Assembly: GCA_016235165.1 (NCBI GenBank) | Contig: JACRLX010000023.1 | Location: 1 to 64,000, forward strand | From: Rhodocyclales bacterium | GTDB taxonomy: Bacteria > Pseudomonadota > Gammaproteobacteria > Burkholderiales > Rhodocyclaceae | Length of the DNA stretch: 64,000 bases | Direction: 5' to 3' | Shown here: piece by piece, positions 17,111-32,879 of the stretch | How the letters are laid out: each line of letters starts with the position of its first letter | Numbering within the stretch: the first letter of the stretch is position 1 | Program-made: the position numbers and the translations under genes | Notes under the pieces: model-generated | Told to the model about the DNA's origin: nothing | Database searches by the model: none | The model's input: only the letters and a program-made list of their open reading frames with translations

Positions 17111-20100
17111 GACCGGCCTCCTTATGGTGATGGCGACTGTGGCCGGGGAAGATGCGACGCACGACAAGGAAGAAGACGGGGACGAAAAACACTGCGAGCA
17201 CTGTCGCCGTGATCATGCCGCCCATGACCCCGGTGCCGATGGCGTGGCGGCTGTTGGCGCCGGCGCCGGTGGAAATCGCCAGCGGCATGACACCAAAAAT
17301 GAAGGCGATCGAGGTCATGATGATGGGCCGGATGCGCAGACGGCAGGCTTCCAGCGTGGCCTCGACCAGATCCATGCCCTTTTCCTGCAACTCGCGGGCG
17401 AACTCGATGATCAGGATCGCGTTCTTGGCCGAGAGGCCGATGATGGCGATCAGGCCGACCTTGAAGTACACGTCGTTGGTCAGCCCGCGCAGTTCCACGG
17501 CGAGCACCGAGCCGAAGATGCCCAGCGGTACCACCAGCATCACCGCGAAGGGGATCGACCAGCTCTCATAAAGCGCGGCAAGACAGAGGAAAACCACCAC
17601 CAGCGAGACGGCGAAGAGGAAGGGCGCCTGGCTGCCCGACTGGCGCTCTTCATACGAGGTCCCCGACCATTCGAAGCCGATGCCGGGCGGCAGCTTGGCG
17701 GCGACGTCCTCCATCGCCTTCATGGCTTCGCCGGTGGAACGCCCGGGCGCCGCGCTGCCGGATATTTTCATCGCGGGCAGGCCATTGAAGCGGTCGAGCT
17801 TGGGCGCGCCGGTAACCCAGGAGGCGCGCGCCAGTTCGGCCAGCGGGATCATCTCGCCGCGGGCGTTCTTCACCGGCAGGCGCAGGATGTCCTCGGGCGT
17901 GCGCCGGGTGTCGGGCTCGGCCTGCATCTGCACCCGCAGCACCCGGCCCTGGCGCACGAAGTCGTTGATGTAGGCGACGCCCAGCGCCGACTGCAGCACG
18001 TCGTTGAGGTCGGCAAGATCCACACCCAGCGCGCGCGCCTTGAGGCGGTCGACATCGAGGAAGATCTGCGGCCCGGCCTCCTGGCCTTCGGGTCGCACGC
18101 CGACCAGGACCGGGTTCTGCCCGGCCATCCCCAGCGCCATGTTGCGGGCTTCGAGCAGCTTGTCACGGCCCAGCCCGCCGCGATCCTGCAAGCGGAAATC
18201 GAAGCCGCCGATGGCCGCCAGTTCGGGAATCGGCGGCACGTTGACAGCAAACATCATGGCTTGCTTGATGCGGAAGAAAGCCATGTTGGCGCGGCGCACC
18301 ACGGCTGGCGCCTCGGCGTCCTTGCCCGGGCGCTCGTCCCAGTCCTTGAGGCGGACGAAGGTGATCGCCGCGTTCTGGCCGCGGCCGAAGAAGGAAAAGC
18401 CGGCGACGCCGATTACGTGTTGCACTTCCTTCTGTTTGAGGAAGTACTGCTCCGCCTCCTGCAAAACCTCGAGCGTGCGCTCGCGTGTCGCACCCGAGGG
18501 CAACTGGATCACGCTGATGAAATAGCCCTGGTCCTCGTCGGGCAGGAAGCTGCCGGGCAGCTTGGTAAACAGCCAGCCGGTGGCGCCGAGGATGGCGAGA
18601 TAGACGACCAGCCAGCGCCAGGGGCGGCCGAGCATCGCGCGCGTGCCGGCCAGGTAGCGCTTCACCGTCGCAGCGAAGCCGCGGTTGAACATGCCCAGCA
18701 CTCCGCGTGTAGGCACCAGGTCGTCGCTGCCCGGCTTGTGGCGGAGCAAGGTGGCACACAGGGCCGGCGTCAGCGACAGCGCCAGCAGGGCAGAGAAGCC
18801 CATGGTCAGCACCAGGGTGACGGCGAACTGGCGGTAGATGGCGCCCGTCGAGCCGCCGAAGAAGGCCATCGGCACGAACACGGCGGAAAGCACCAGGGTG
18901 ATGGCGATGATGGCGCCGACGATCTGGTCCATGGCCTTGCGCGTCGCCTCGCGCGGCGGCAGGTTCTCCTCGCTCATGATGCGTTCGACGTTCTCGACCA
19001 CGACGATAGCATCGTCGACGACGATACCGATCGCCAGCACCATGGCGAACAGGGTCAGCACGTTCACCGAATAGCCAAAGAGATACAGGCCGACCAGGCC
19101 GCCGACCAGGGCCACCGGCACGACGATGGCGGGGATGAAGGTGGCGCGCAGGTTGCCGAGGAAGACATACATCACCAGGAAGACCAGGGCCATGGCCTCG
19201 GCGAGGGTCTTCAGCACTTCGCGGATCGAGATGTCGACGAAGCGCGAGGTGTCGTAGGGGATGACCCAGGAGATGCCCTTGGGAAAGTAGCGCGCCAGCT
19301 CCTCCATGCGCTCCTTGACCGCCTTGGCGGTGTCGAGCGCGTTGGCGCCCGGGGCCATGCGCACGGCGATCGCCGCAGAGGGCTGCTGGTCGGTGCGCGC
19401 GGCGATGCTGTAGTCCTGGGCGCCGAGCTCGACGCGGGCGACATCCTTGACCCGCACCGTGGCGCCGCCGGCGTTGGCCTTGACGATGATCTCGCCGAAT
19501 TCCTCGGCCGTCGCCAGGCGCGAACGGGTGACGATGACGGCATTGAGCTGCTGGCCGTCAGCCGCCGGCAACTGGCCGAGCTCGCCGGCGGCGAGCTGGG
19601 TGTTCTGCGCCCGCACCGCCTTCGCCACGTCGGCCGGGGTCAGGCCGTAGGCATGGAGTCGCTCCGGCTTGAGCCAAAGGCGCATCGAGTACTCGGTGCC
19701 GAAGAGGATGGCCTCGCCTACCCCCGGCGTGCGACGGATGCTCTCCAGCACGTTGGCCGCGGCATAGCTGCCGAGGTCGACGTTGGACTGCGACTTGTCG
19801 GGCGAGAACAGGGAAATGAACAACAGGTAGTTGCGGGCCGCCTTGTTTACGGTAATCCCCAGACGTCGCACTTCCTCGGGCAGGCGCGCCTCGGCGCGCT
19901 TGATGCGGTTCTGCGCCTCGACCGAGGCCAGGTCAAGATTGGTGCCGGCCTCGAAGCTCAGCGTCACCGTGCCTATGCCCTGCTCGGAAGCCGACTCCAT
20001 GTAGAGCAGGCGCTCAATGCCGTTCATCTCCTGCTCGATCAGGGCGACCACGGATTCCTCGACCACCTGGGCCGAGGCGCCGGGATAGTTGAGGGTGATG

Positions 20101-20234
20101 GACAGTGCCGGCGGGGCGACGGCCGGATAGCTGGCCACCGGCAACTGGCGCAGTGCGAGGCCGCCGGCAAGCAGGATGATCAGGGCGATCACCCAGGCGA
20201 AGATCGGCCGGTCGATGAAGAACTTGGCAAACAT
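17103..20234 (-). CDS. RND multidrug efflux pump, HAE1/AcrB family
   Basis: 1043 residues, the AcrB/MexB length. The start MFAKFFIDRPIFAWVIALII, the TM4 proton-relay Asp pair in 'GIVVDDAIVVVENVER', 'AFFGGSTGAIYRQFAVTL' and 'GLSAKNAILIIEFA' near the C-terminus are standard for drug-exporting RND pumps. It works as a trimer in the inner membrane, driven by protons. Adaptor gene 9 bases upstream; channel gene overlaps downstream. No TetR or two-component regulator is adjacent. Confidence 0.95.
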   Translation of the reverse strand: MFAKFFIDRPIFAWVIALIILLAGGLALRQLPVASYPAVAPPALSITLNYPGASAQVVEESVVALIEQEMNGIERLLYMESASEQGIGTVTLSFEAGTNLDLASVEAQNRIKRAEARLPEEVRRLGITVNKAARNYLLFISLFSPDKSQSNVDLGSYAAANVLESIRRTPGVGEAILFGTEYSMRLWLKPERLHAYGLTPADVAKAVRAQNTQLAAGELGQLPAADGQQLNAVIVTRSRLATAEEFGEIIVKANAGGATVRVKDVARVELGAQDYSIAARTDQQPSAAIAVRMAPGANALDTAKAVKERMEELARYFPKGISWVIPYDTSRFVDISIREVLKTLAEAMALVFLVMYVFLGNLRATFIPAIVVPVALVGGLVGLYLFGYSVNVLTLFAMVLAIGIVVDDAIVVVENVERIMSEENLPPREATRKAMDQIVGAIIAITLVLSAVFVPMAFFGGSTGAIYRQFAVTLVLTMGFSALLALSLTPALCATLLRHKPGSDDLVPTRGVLGMFNRGFAATVKRYLAGTRAMLGRPWRWLVVYLAILGATGWLFTKLPGSFLPDEDQGYFISVIQLPSGATRERTLEVLQEAEQYFLKQKEVQHVIGVAGFSFFGRGQNAAITFVRLKDWDERPGKDAEAPAVVRRANMAFFRIKQAMMFAVNVPPIPELAAIGGFDFRLQDRGGLGRDKLLEARNMALGMAGQNPVLVGVRPEGQEAGPQIFLDVDRLKARALGVDLADLNDVLQSALGVAYINDFVRQGRVLRVQMQAEPDTRRTPEDILRLPVKNARGEMIPLAELARASWVTGAPKLDRFNGLPAMKISGSAAPGRSTGEAMKAMEDVAAKLPPGIGFEWSGTSYEERQSGSQAPFLFAVSLVVVFLCLAALYESWSIPFAVMLVVPLGIFGSVLAVELRGLTNDVYFKVGLIAIIGLSAKNAILIIEFARELQEKGMDLVEATLEACRLRIRPIIMTSIAFIFGVMPLAISTGAGANSRHAIGTGVMGGMITATVLAVFFVPVFFLVVRRIFPGHSRHHHKEAGHE

Positions 20235-20243
20235 GCAAACGGC

Positions 20244-21437
20244 TTACCTGGCGGGCTCGGGCTTCTTTTCAGGAGTCGGCGCCGCAAGAGGACTTCCTGC
20301 GGTCGCTGGCGGTACGGCGCCAGGCGGCGGGCCGGGCTTCTTCGCCACATCCCAGGGCACGGGCTTCACGGTCGCGCCGGGACGCGCCTTTTGCAGGCCA
20401 TTGACGATGACCTGGTCGCCGGCCTTGAGCCCGCTGTCGACGATGAAATCCATGCCGGCCATGGCGCCGGTCTTGATCGGGCGCGGACTCACCTTGCCTT
20501 CGGCATCGACCACCATGACGGCCTGGCCCAGCGGCGAGACGGTCACCGCGCGCTGCGGGATGCGGATCGCGGCGTCCATCTCCGCCTGCGGAAAGCGGAC
20601 GCGGGCAAAGGTACCGGGCAGCAGCTCGCGGCGCGGGTTGGGGAACTCGGCGCGCAACAGCACCGAGCCGGTGTTGGGATCGACCGCCAGGTCGGCAAAG
20701 CGCAGCCTGCCCGGTTCGGCATACAGGCTGCCGTCTTCGAGCAGCAGTTGCACCTTGGCCGAATTGGCCGCTTTCTGTTTGCCGGCCTTGATCGCCTGTT
20801 GCAGGCGCAGCATATCGGAATAACTCTGGCTGAATTCGACACGTATCGGATCGAGCTGCTCGATGGTGACCAGGTGGCTTGCCTCACCCTTGCCGACCAG
20901 CGCGCCTTCGGTAACCAAGGCACGGCCAATACGACCGGAGATCGGCGCCGGCGGCATCGCGTTTTCTAGGTCGAGCTTGGCCCGCGCGAGCGCCGCTTCG
21001 GCCTGCTTGTGGCGCGCCGCCGCCTGGTCGTATTCCTGCTGGCTGACCGCCTTGATTTCGAGCAGCGGCTTGAGGCGGTTGAAAGCCGCGGCGGCGGCGG
21101 CAAGGTCGGCTTCGGCGGCGGCGCGGTTGGCTTCGTAGGTGCGCGTGTCGATGCGGAACAGCGGCGTGCCGGCGGCGATGTCGCTGCCTTCGACGAACAG
21201 GCGCTTCTCGATCACGCCCTCGACGCGCGCGCGTACCTGGGCGCTGCGCACGGCAAGCAATCGACCGGGCAAGTCCTGGGTCAACGTTGCAGAGCCAGGC
21301 GCGACCGTCAGAACCTCGACTTCCGGTGGTGGCGCTGCCCCGCCAGGCCCCGCGGCAGACCCCGCCCCCGGCTTTTTCTCTCCGTCGCCGCACGCGGCAA
21401 GCAATGCCGCCAGCAGCAGCAGCAGGTATCGATTCAT
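20244..21437 (-). CDS. RND efflux periplasmic adaptor lipoprotein (AcrA/MexA family)
   Basis: 397 residues with a lipobox (LLAAC), then the membrane fusion order: lipoyl half-motifs, a helical hairpin at about 100-170 (KAVSQQEYDQAAARHKQAEAALARAKLDLENA), a beta barrel with 'GKEASHLVTIEQLDPIRVEFSQS' and the C-terminal 'IRIPQRAVTVSPLGQAVMVVD...VNGLQKARPGATVKPV'. It bridges pump and outer channel. I chose the ATG at 21437 because it starts the signal peptide. The C-terminal Pro-rich tail is encoded across a perfect dispersed repeat that is split by a 24-bp hairpin insert, kept in frame. Confidence 0.94.
   Translation of the reverse strand: MNRYLLLLLAALLAACGDGEKKPGAGSAAGPGGAAPPPEVEVLTVAPGSATLTQDLPGRLLAVRSAQVRARVEGVIEKRLFVEGSDIAAGTPLFRIDTRTYEANRAAAEADLAAAAAAFNRLKPLLEIKAVSQQEYDQAAARHKQAEAALARAKLDLENAMPPAPISGRIGRALVTEGALVGKGEASHLVTIEQLDPIRVEFSQSYSDMLRLQQAIKAGKQKAANSAKVQLLLEDGSLYAEPGRLRFADLAVDPNTGSVLLRAEFPNPRRELLPGTFARVRFPQAEMDAAIRIPQRAVTVSPLGQAVMVVDAEGKVSPRPIKTGAMAGMDFIVDSGLKAGDQVIVNGLQKARPGATVKPVPWDVAKKPGPPPGAVPPATAGSPLAAPTPEKKPEPAR
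20274..20319 (+). repeat. Dispersed bipartite repeat, copy 6, split by a 24-bp hairpin insert
   Basis: AGTCGGCG lies at 20274-20281 and CTGGC-GGT-ACGGCG at 20306-20319. Joined, they make a perfect core. The 24 bases between start with CCGCA and have TGCGG 16 bases later, forming a hairpin with one internal mismatch. The insert length is a multiple of three, so the adaptor gene stays open. Confidence 0.65.
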
Positions 21438-21533
21438 TGCAGACTCCGGTCGAGAGCGGCGCGGTGAAAGTGGCGCAAAGAGCTTCCGACCGCCAACGCG
21501 ACGACAAGGTTCGGAGTATTTCATGACGCAAAC

Positions 21534-21561
21534 AAAAAAGGCAGCCAAGGCTGCCTTTTTT
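21534..21561. terminator. Rho-independent terminator, probably bidirectional
   Basis: Stem AAGGCAGCC / GGCTGCCTT with a two-base loop, flanked by A and T runs on both sides, so it can act on either strand. It lies 22 bases past the atpC stop and ends the atp operon. It also separates the atp operon from the RND operon transcribed in the same direction. Confidence 0.9.
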
Positions 21562-21582
21562 GCGTAACGCGATGTTGCGTGC

Positions 21583-22005
21583 TCAGTGACGTTGCTTGCG
21601 CAGCTTGTCGATTGCCGCCAGTTGCGCGATGGCTTCCGCCAGTTCGACCTGGGCGCGGGCATAGTCCATCTCGGAACCGCGATTGGCCATGGCTTCCTCG
21701 GCCAGCTTCTTGGCTTCGAGCGCCTTGGCCTGGTCGAGGTCGGCGCCGCGGATCGCGGTGTCGGCCAGCACGGTAACGAGGTTGGGCTGCACTTCGAGCA
21801 GGCCGCCGGCAACGAAGATCAGTTCTTCCCTGCCGTCCTGGGTCTGCACGCGCACGGCGCCCGGCTTGATGCGGGTCATCAGCGGCATGTGGCCGGGCAG
21901 GATACCCAGCTCACCAGCCTCGCCCGGCAGTATGACGAACTGTGCCAAGCCGGAGAAGATGGACTCCTCGGCACTGACGACATCGACATGAATGGTCATG
22001 GCCAT
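21583..22005 (-). CDS. atpC: ATP synthase F1 subunit epsilon
   Basis: 140 residues: an N-terminal beta sandwich with '[27 protein letters not shown]' (about 22-48) and two C-terminal helices. The subunit is part of the central stalk and inhibits ATP hydrolysis. AAGGGG precedes the ATG at 22005; a second in-frame ATG two codons later is possible. Last gene of the atp operon, followed by a terminator. Confidence 0.95.
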   Translation of the reverse strand: MAMTIHVDVVSAEESIFSGLAQFVILPGEAGELGILPGHMPLMTRIKPGAVRVQTQDGREELIFVAGGLLEVQPNLVTVLADTAIRGADLDQAKALEAKKLAEEAMANRGSEMDYARAQVELAEAIAQLAAIDKLRKQRH

Positions 22006-22029
22006 TACTGTACCCCTTTTATGCGGCGC

Positions 22030-23445
<1,416 letters not shown>

Positions 23446-23453
23446 TTAAATGC

Positions 23454-24335
23454 TTAACCCGCGATGGCCGCAGCGCCGCCGACAATCTCGGAAATCTCTT
23501 TGGTAATCGCCGCCTGACGCGCCTTGTTGTAGACCAGCTGCAGTTCCTTGATCACGTTGCCGGCATTGTCTGTGGCGGCCTTCATCGCCACCATGCGCGC
23601 CGATTGCTCGGAGGCCATGTTTTCGGCGACGCCCTGGTAAATCAGGGCCTCGACGTAGCGCACCAGCAGTTCGTCGATCACGGTCTGCGCATCGGGCTCG
23701 TAGAGGTAGTCCCAGCTGCGCTCGGGCGTGCCCATGCGTTCGCCGGACAGCGGCAATAGCGGCTCCAGCACCGGCTCCTGCTTCATCGTGTTGATGAACT
23801 TGGTATAACCGAGATAGACCGCGTCGAGCTCACCCTTCTGGAAGGCGTCGATCATGACCTTCATCGGCCCGATCAGCTTGTCCAGGTGCGGCGTGTCGCC
23901 CAGATGGGTGACGTGCGAGATCACCTTGGCGCCCATGCGCTGCATGAAGCCGAGGCCCTTGTTGCCGATGCAGGTGACGCGAATTTCGGTCACGCCGCTG
24001 GCTTCCCACTGGCGCATGCTGTTCAGCGCCTGCCGCAGCACGTTGGTGTTGAGGCCGCCGCAAAGGCCCTTGTCCGTGGTCACGATGATCAGGCCGACGC
24101 GCTTGACCGCTTCCTGCTTGGTACGGCCGAGGAAGGCATGGCGGTACTCGGTCACGTTGGCCTGCGAGAGGTTGGCCGCCAGGCGGCGGATTTTCTCGCT
24201 GTAGGGACGGGCGGCACGCATCCTTTCCTGCGCCTTGCGCATCTTGGATGCGGCCACCATCTCCATGGCCTTGGTGATCTTGCGCGTGTTCTGGACGCTC
24301 TTGATCTTGGTGCGGATCTCTTTACTGCCAGGCAT
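23454..24335 (-). CDS. atpG: ATP synthase F1 subunit gamma
   Basis: 293 residues. The start '[34 protein letters not shown]' and the C-terminal '[45 protein letters not shown]' are the conserved antiparallel coiled-coil segments of the rotor shaft. Between atpA and atpD as expected. Confidence 0.98.
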   Translation of the reverse strand: MPGSKEIRTKIKSVQNTRKITKAMEMVAASKMRKAQERMRAARPYSEKIRRLAANLSQANVTEYRHAFLGRTKQEAVKRVGLIIVTTDKGLCGGLNTNVLRQALNSMRQWEASGVTEIRVTCIGNKGLGFMQRMGAKVISHVTHLGDTPHLDKLIGPMKVMIDAFQKGELDAVYLGYTKFINTMKQEPVLEPLLPLSGERMGTPERSWDYLYEPDAQTVIDELLVRYVEALIYQGVAENMASEQSARMVAMKAATDNAGNVIKELQLVYNKARQAAITKEISEIVGGAAAIAG

Positions 24336-24361
24336 GATCGCTCCCCGTTAGACGTTGATGA

Positions 24362-25900
<1,539 letters not shown>

Positions 25901-25910
25901 GGAATTGCTC

Positions 25911-26459
25911 CTAGTTCTTTAGCGCGGTGGCCATCGCGGCAAGCTTGCCGCGGACCGAGGCATCGATCACTTCGTCGCCGACGGCGATACGGACACCACC
26001 GATGAGTTCTGCATCGACCTTGACGGTCGCCTGGATCTTGCAGCCGAACTTGCGTTCCACGTCGGCTACCAGGTTCTTCAGCGTGGCATCGTCGAGGGCG
26101 AAGGCGGAGGAAATCTCGGCATCCTTGACGCCCTCCTGGCCATGCTTCAACTCTTCGAAAAGCCCGCGAATTTCAGGCAGGACGAACAGGCGGTCGTTTT
26201 CCGCCAGGACGCGGACAAAGTTCTGCTGGTCGGCCGACAGGTCAAGCTTGCCCGCGGAGGCGGCCACGTCGAGGCAGAGTTGCGCCACCTGGGTGGCGGA
26301 GAGGCGCGGATTGCCGATGCACTCTTCCATCTCGGGGGTGGCGGCTACCGCCGACAGGCGCGACAGCGCGTCAGACCAGGCCTGCAGCGCATTCCCGCCT
26401 TTCGCCAGCTGGAATGCGGCCTCGGCATAGGGACGCGCAAGGGTGACGTTTTCGGCCAT
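25911..26459 (-). CDS. atpH: ATP synthase F1 subunit delta
   Basis: 182 residues. The N-terminal '[15 protein letters not shown]' and C-terminal '[35 protein letters not shown]' blocks define the OSCP/delta family, which joins the peripheral stalk to F1. Six bases after atpF. Confidence 0.96.
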   Translation of the reverse strand: MAENVTLARPYAEAAFQLAKGGNALQAWSDALSRLSAVAATPEMEECIGNPRLSATQVAQLCLDVAASAGKLDLSADQQNFVRVLAENDRLFVLPEIRGLFEELKHGQEGVKDAEISSAFALDDATLKNLVADVERKFGCKIQATVKVDAELIGGVRIAVGDEVIDASVRGKLAAMATALKN

Positions 26460-26465
26460 GACGGA

Positions 26466-26936
26466 TCAGAGCTCCGACTTGAGTTGCGTCAGTAGCTCGG
26501 CGTGGGCCTGGGCGTTGATCTCGCGGCGGAGGATGCGCTCGGCACCAGCCACGGCCAGCGTAGCGACTTGCTCGCGCAGGGCTTCCTTGGCGCGCTGCGA
26601 CGCGGCAGCCGCTTCGGCTTCGGCGGCTTCGCGGGCCGCATTGACAATGCGGGCTCCTTCGGCGCGCGCTTCGTCGATCAACTGGGCCACCTGGCGTTCG
26701 GCGCCGCTGCGGAATTCGGCGGCCGATTCGCGCGCCTTGCGCAGCTCGTCGCCAGCCTTCTTCTCGGCGTGGGCCAGGTCGGCCTTGGCCTTGTCCGCGG
26801 CCGCAAGCCCGTCGGCTATCTTGCTCGCGCGCTCGTCGAGTGCCTTCATGATGGGCGGCCACACGAACTTCATCGTGAACCACGCCAAAATGAGGAACAC
26901 AACCAGCTGGGCAAACAGCGTTGCGTTCAGATTCAC
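26466..26936 (-). CDS. atpF: ATP synthase Fo subunit b
   Basis: 156 residues: [33 protein letters not shown] is the conserved single membrane anchor, followed by a long charged helix rich in Ala, Glu, Arg and Lys that dimerises as the peripheral stalk. Length and position match E. coli-type atpF. Confidence 0.97.
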   Translation of the reverse strand: MNLNATLFAQLVVFLILAWFTMKFVWPPIMKALDERASKIADGLAAADKAKADLAHAEKKAGDELRKARESAAEFRSGAERQVAQLIDEARAEGARIVNAAREAAEAEAAAASQRAKEALREQVATLAVAGAERILRREINAQAHAELLTQLKSEL

Positions 26937-26968
26937 GGTAATCGCTCCTTAGCGGTTGATGGAGTCGA

Positions 26969-27229
<261 letters not shown>

Positions 27230-27269
27230 TTAGCGGGGTTAAGGTTGGGACAGGTAGTGATGCAGAGGA

Positions 27270-28462
<1,193 letters not shown>

Positions 28463-28494
28463 CTATAAGACCGGGCCGCGTCCAAAAGCCCGCG

Positions 28495-28523
28495 AATATA
28501 GGGCATTGATCATGGGTTGTCAA
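28495..28523 (-). promoter_or_regulatory. Consensus sigma70 promoter of the atp operon
   Basis: On the minus strand TTGACA (28523-28518), a 17-base spacer, then TATATT (28500-28495). This is close to ideal and lies 33 bases upstream of the atpI start codon. The expected transcript start is near 28488. Confidence 0.85.
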
Positions 28524-28564
28524 TAAATTTATGTTGCAGCGCGCCATTTTTGGCTGACAAGCGC

Positions 28565-28594
28565 CAAATCACCGTGGTACCGGCGCCGACTTTT
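28565..28594 (-). repeat. Dispersed bipartite repeat, copy 7 (degenerate)
   Basis: Three mismatches in the 19 fixed core bases, but the AAA and ATTT-type flanks are kept. It lies between the atp promoter and the parB stop. Confidence 0.6.
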
Positions 28595-28603
28595 GCATGT
28601 CAC

Positions 28604-29452
28604 TCAGCCGAAGCGGGTCAGCAGACCATCGAGCTGGTCGAGGCTGCCGAAGCGGATATTCAGGCTGCCCGCACCTTTGCGGTTGGCGCTGATCTTCACC
28701 GTCGCCCCGAGGCGGTCGGAAAGCTCGGCTTCCAGGCGCAGCAAATCGCGGTCCGCCTTCCTTTCGCCGGCCTTTTTCACCGGCGGATTCAGTTCGCGCG
28801 CCACCATGCGCTCGGTCTCGCGCACCGAATAGCCCTTCTCCACCACCAGCGCCGCAACCCTGCCCTGCTCGCCCTTGGACAGGGGCAACAAGGCGCGGGC
28901 ATGGCCCATTTCGATGTCGCCGGCCATCAGCATGTCCTGCGCCGGCTTCGCCAGTTGCAGCAGGCGCAGCAGGTTGGTGGCGGCGGAGCGCGATCGGCCG
29001 ACGGCGTCGGCGGCTTGCTGGTGGGTCATGCTGAACTCGTCGATCAGGCGCTGGATGCCAGCGGCTTCCTCCAGGGGATTGAGGTCCTCGCGCTGGATGT
29101 TCTCGATCAGCGACATGGCCAGCGCCGCATCGTCGGGAATGTCGCGCACCAGCACCGGCACTTCGGCCAGGCCGGCGATCTGCGCCGCGCGCCAGCGGCG
29201 TTCGCCGGCGATGATCTCGAAGCGGCCATTGCCGATCGGCCGCACCGAGATCGGCTGGATCAGGCCCTGTGCCTTGATCGAAGCCGCCAGTTCTTCGAGC
29301 GAACCTGGATCCATGCGCGTGCGCGGCTGGTACTTGCCGGGTTGCAAGGCGCCGACCGGCAGCGAATCCTGGCGCTGGGTTTCCGGCGCATTGTTGGCCG
29401 CCAGCAGCGCGTCCAGCCCGCGCCCGAGGCCTTTGTGTTTGGGTGGGTTCAT
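28604..29452 (-). CDS. parB: Chromosome partitioning protein ParB
   Basis: 282 residues: start 'KGLGRGLDALLA', the N-terminal domain with the CTP-binding ParB motif 'IIAGERRWRAAQIAGL' (about 85-100), 'LIENIQREDLNPLEEA', an HTH at about 130-160 (MTHQQAADAVGRSRSAATNLLRLL) and a C-terminal dimerisation region. It binds parS and spreads to load the segregation complex. Two consensus parS sites lie 3.4 kb upstream in this window. The ATG at 29452 overlaps the parA stop and has GGAAGG nearby. Confidence 0.97.
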   Translation of the reverse strand: MNPPKHKGLGRGLDALLAANNAPETQRQDSLPVGALQPGKYQPRTRMDPGSLEELAASIKAQGLIQPISVRPIGNGRFEIIAGERRWRAAQIAGLAEVPVLVRDIPDDAALAMSLIENIQREDLNPLEEAAGIQRLIDEFSMTHQQAADAVGRSRSAATNLLRLLQLAKPAQDMLMAGDIEMGHARALLPLSKGEQGRVAALVVEKGYSVRETERMVARELNPPVKKAGERKADRDLLRLEAELSDRLGATVKISANRKGAGSLNIRFGSLDQLDGLLTRFG

Positions 29453-30228
29453 GCCGCTTCCTTCCATGTCTTGACGCGTTCGATCAACTCGACCGCGAAC
29501 GCCAGATAGGCCTGTGCTCCCTTGGCCCCCTTGTCGAACAACACACCGGGTATGCCATAGCTCGGCGCTTCGGCCAGACGCACGTTGCGCGGCACCAGGG
29601 TGCGGAATACCTTGTCGCCGAAGTGCTGTTCCAGCTGGGCCGACACCTGGTTCGACAAGGTGCTGCGCGGGTCGAACATGACTCGCAGCAGGCCGATGAT
29701 CTTGAGCTCGCGGTTGAGGTTGGCATGCACCTTCTTGATGGTGTTAACCAGGTCCGACAGCCCTTCCAGCGCATAGTATTCACATTGCATTGGTATGATG
29801 ACGCCATGCGCGGCGCACAGGCCGTTGAGGGTCAGCATCGACAGCGAGGGCGGACAGTCGATCAGTACAAAGTCATAGTCAGCGCGATGCGCGGCAAGCG
29901 CGGCCTTGAGGCGCGCCTCACGCAGTTCGAGATCGACCAGTTCGACTTCGGCGCCGGCCAGGTCGCGATTCGCCGGCAGTACGTCGAAATGTCCCGAAGG
30001 CGAGCTCACGCGCGCCCGATCGAGCGTGGCCAGCTGCAACAGCACCTGGTACACCGACGACGGGAGGCTGCGCTTGTCCACGCCGGCGCCCATGGTGGCG
30101 TTGCCCTGCGGATCGAGATCCACCAGCAGGGTGCGTTGGCCGTTGGCCGCCAAGGCGGCGGCAAGATTGACGGCGGTGGTGGTCTTGCCGACCCCGCCCT
30201 TCTGGTTGGCGATGGCGAATATATGCAT
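29449..30228 (-). CDS. parA: Chromosome partitioning ATPase ParA (Soj)
   Basis: 259 residues: deviant Walker A 'KGGVGKTTTAVNLAAAL' at about 9-25, Walker A' 'DFVLIDCPPSLSMLTLNGL' near 118, and 'PMQCEYYALEGLSDLVNTI'. It moves ParB-bound origins. It is in an operon with mnmG, rsmG and parB with one-base or overlapping junctions. Confidence 0.97.
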   Translation of the reverse strand: MHIFAIANQKGGVGKTTTAVNLAAALAANGQRTLLVDLDPQGNATMGAGVDKRSLPSSVYQVLLQLATLDRARVSSPSGHFDVLPANRDLAGAEVELVDLELREARLKAALAAHRADYDFVLIDCPPSLSMLTLNGLCAAHGVIIPMQCEYYALEGLSDLVNTIKKVHANLNRELKIIGLLRVMFDPRSTLSNQVSAQLEQHFGDKVFRTLVPRNVRLAEAPSYGIPGVLFDKGAKGAQAYLAFAVELIERVKTWKEAA

Positions 30229-30229
30229 T

Positions 30230-30861
30230 TCAGGCTTTCTCGATTACCAGCAAATGGCGTTGGGCATCCAGTCCGGGGACCCGCAAGGGCAGCGCCTCAT
30301 GCAAGATCCAGCCGTTGGGCAGGCGCTTGATTTCGTCCTCGGGCAGAACACCTTTCATGGCGTAGAGGCGCCCGCACGGCGCCCGCAGGTGGCCGGCCAG
30401 GCGCACGAAGTCGGGCAACTCGGCGAAGGCACGCGAGACCACGGCGTCGAAACCGCCGCCGGGCATGTCCTCGACACGCCGGTTCTCCACCGTGAAATTG
30501 CCCAACCCCAACTCGATCTTCGCCTGGCGCTGAAACGCGGCCTTCTTTTCTACGGTTTCTATGGAAGTCATGCTCAGTTCGGGGCAGGCGATCGCCAGGG
30601 GTATGCCTGGCAGTCCGGCGCCGCTGCCGACATCGGCCCAACGCCGTCCTGTGAGCGCCGACTTTTCAAGCACCGGCAACAGCGACAGCGAATCCAGCAG
30701 ATGGTGGGTCAGCATCTCCCTTTCGTCGCGAATCGCCGTCAGGTTGTAAGTGCGATTCCATTTTTGCAGCAGCGCGATGAAGGCCAGCAATTGCGCCTGC
30801 CGCGCTTCCGGCAAGTCCAGTCCCATGGCGGCCAGCGCGCCGCGCAATTCCTCCGCTGGTG

Positions 30862-30865
<4 letters not shown>
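30230..30865 (-). CDS. rsmG: 16S rRNA (guanine527-N7)-methyltransferase RsmG (GidB)
   Basis: 211 residues with SAM-binding '[16 protein letters not shown]' near 70-85 and '[24 protein letters not shown]' near 38-61, both diagnostic. It methylates 16S rRNA. Start overlaps the mnmG stop (ATGA). A near-repeat core just before the SAM motif encodes K-S-A-L-T-G-R-R. Confidence 0.96.
30642..30663 (-). repeat. Dispersed bipartite repeat, copy 8 (inside rsmG, two mismatches)
   Basis: AGTCGGCGCT and GGACGGCG are kept, with two mismatches in between. Same orientation and same reading frame as the copies in mnmE and the outer-membrane channel gene (K/Q-S-A-L). Confidence 0.6.
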
Positions 30866-32751
<1,886 letters not shown>

Positions 32752-32835
32752 ACAAAAAGAGGCGCAATCATACGCCTCCCGCCAGCGCCGCGCAGCAGCT
32801 TTAGGTCAGCGAACGCACCAAGAGCCCGGAACGAA

Positions 32836-32851
32836 TGTTTCACGTGAAACA
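32836..32851. promoter_or_regulatory. parS centromere site 1
   Basis: TGTTTCACGTGAAACA, an exact match to the consensus 16-bp palindromic parS bound by ParB. It sits between mnmG and the ABC transporter genes, upstream of the parAB operon. Confidence 0.95.
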
Positions 32852-32860
32852 CGGGATGCC

Positions 32861-32876
32861 TGTTTCACGTGAAACA
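32861..32876. promoter_or_regulatory. parS centromere site 2
   Basis: A second exact TGTTTCACGTGAAACA, 25 bp centre to centre from the first and 3 bases short of the stop codon of the ATP-binding protein gene. Confidence 0.95.
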
Positions 32877-32879
32877 CGG

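Noticed and set aside
17052..20969. 1300-codon open frame opposite the RND pump and adaptor
   Set aside because: His/Gln/Asp/Arg-rich composition typical of an antisense shadow; the RND genes explain the DNA.
32835..32879. Short open frame reading MFHVKHGMPVSRET across the parS sites
   Set aside because: It is the translation of the two parS palindromes, not a gene.
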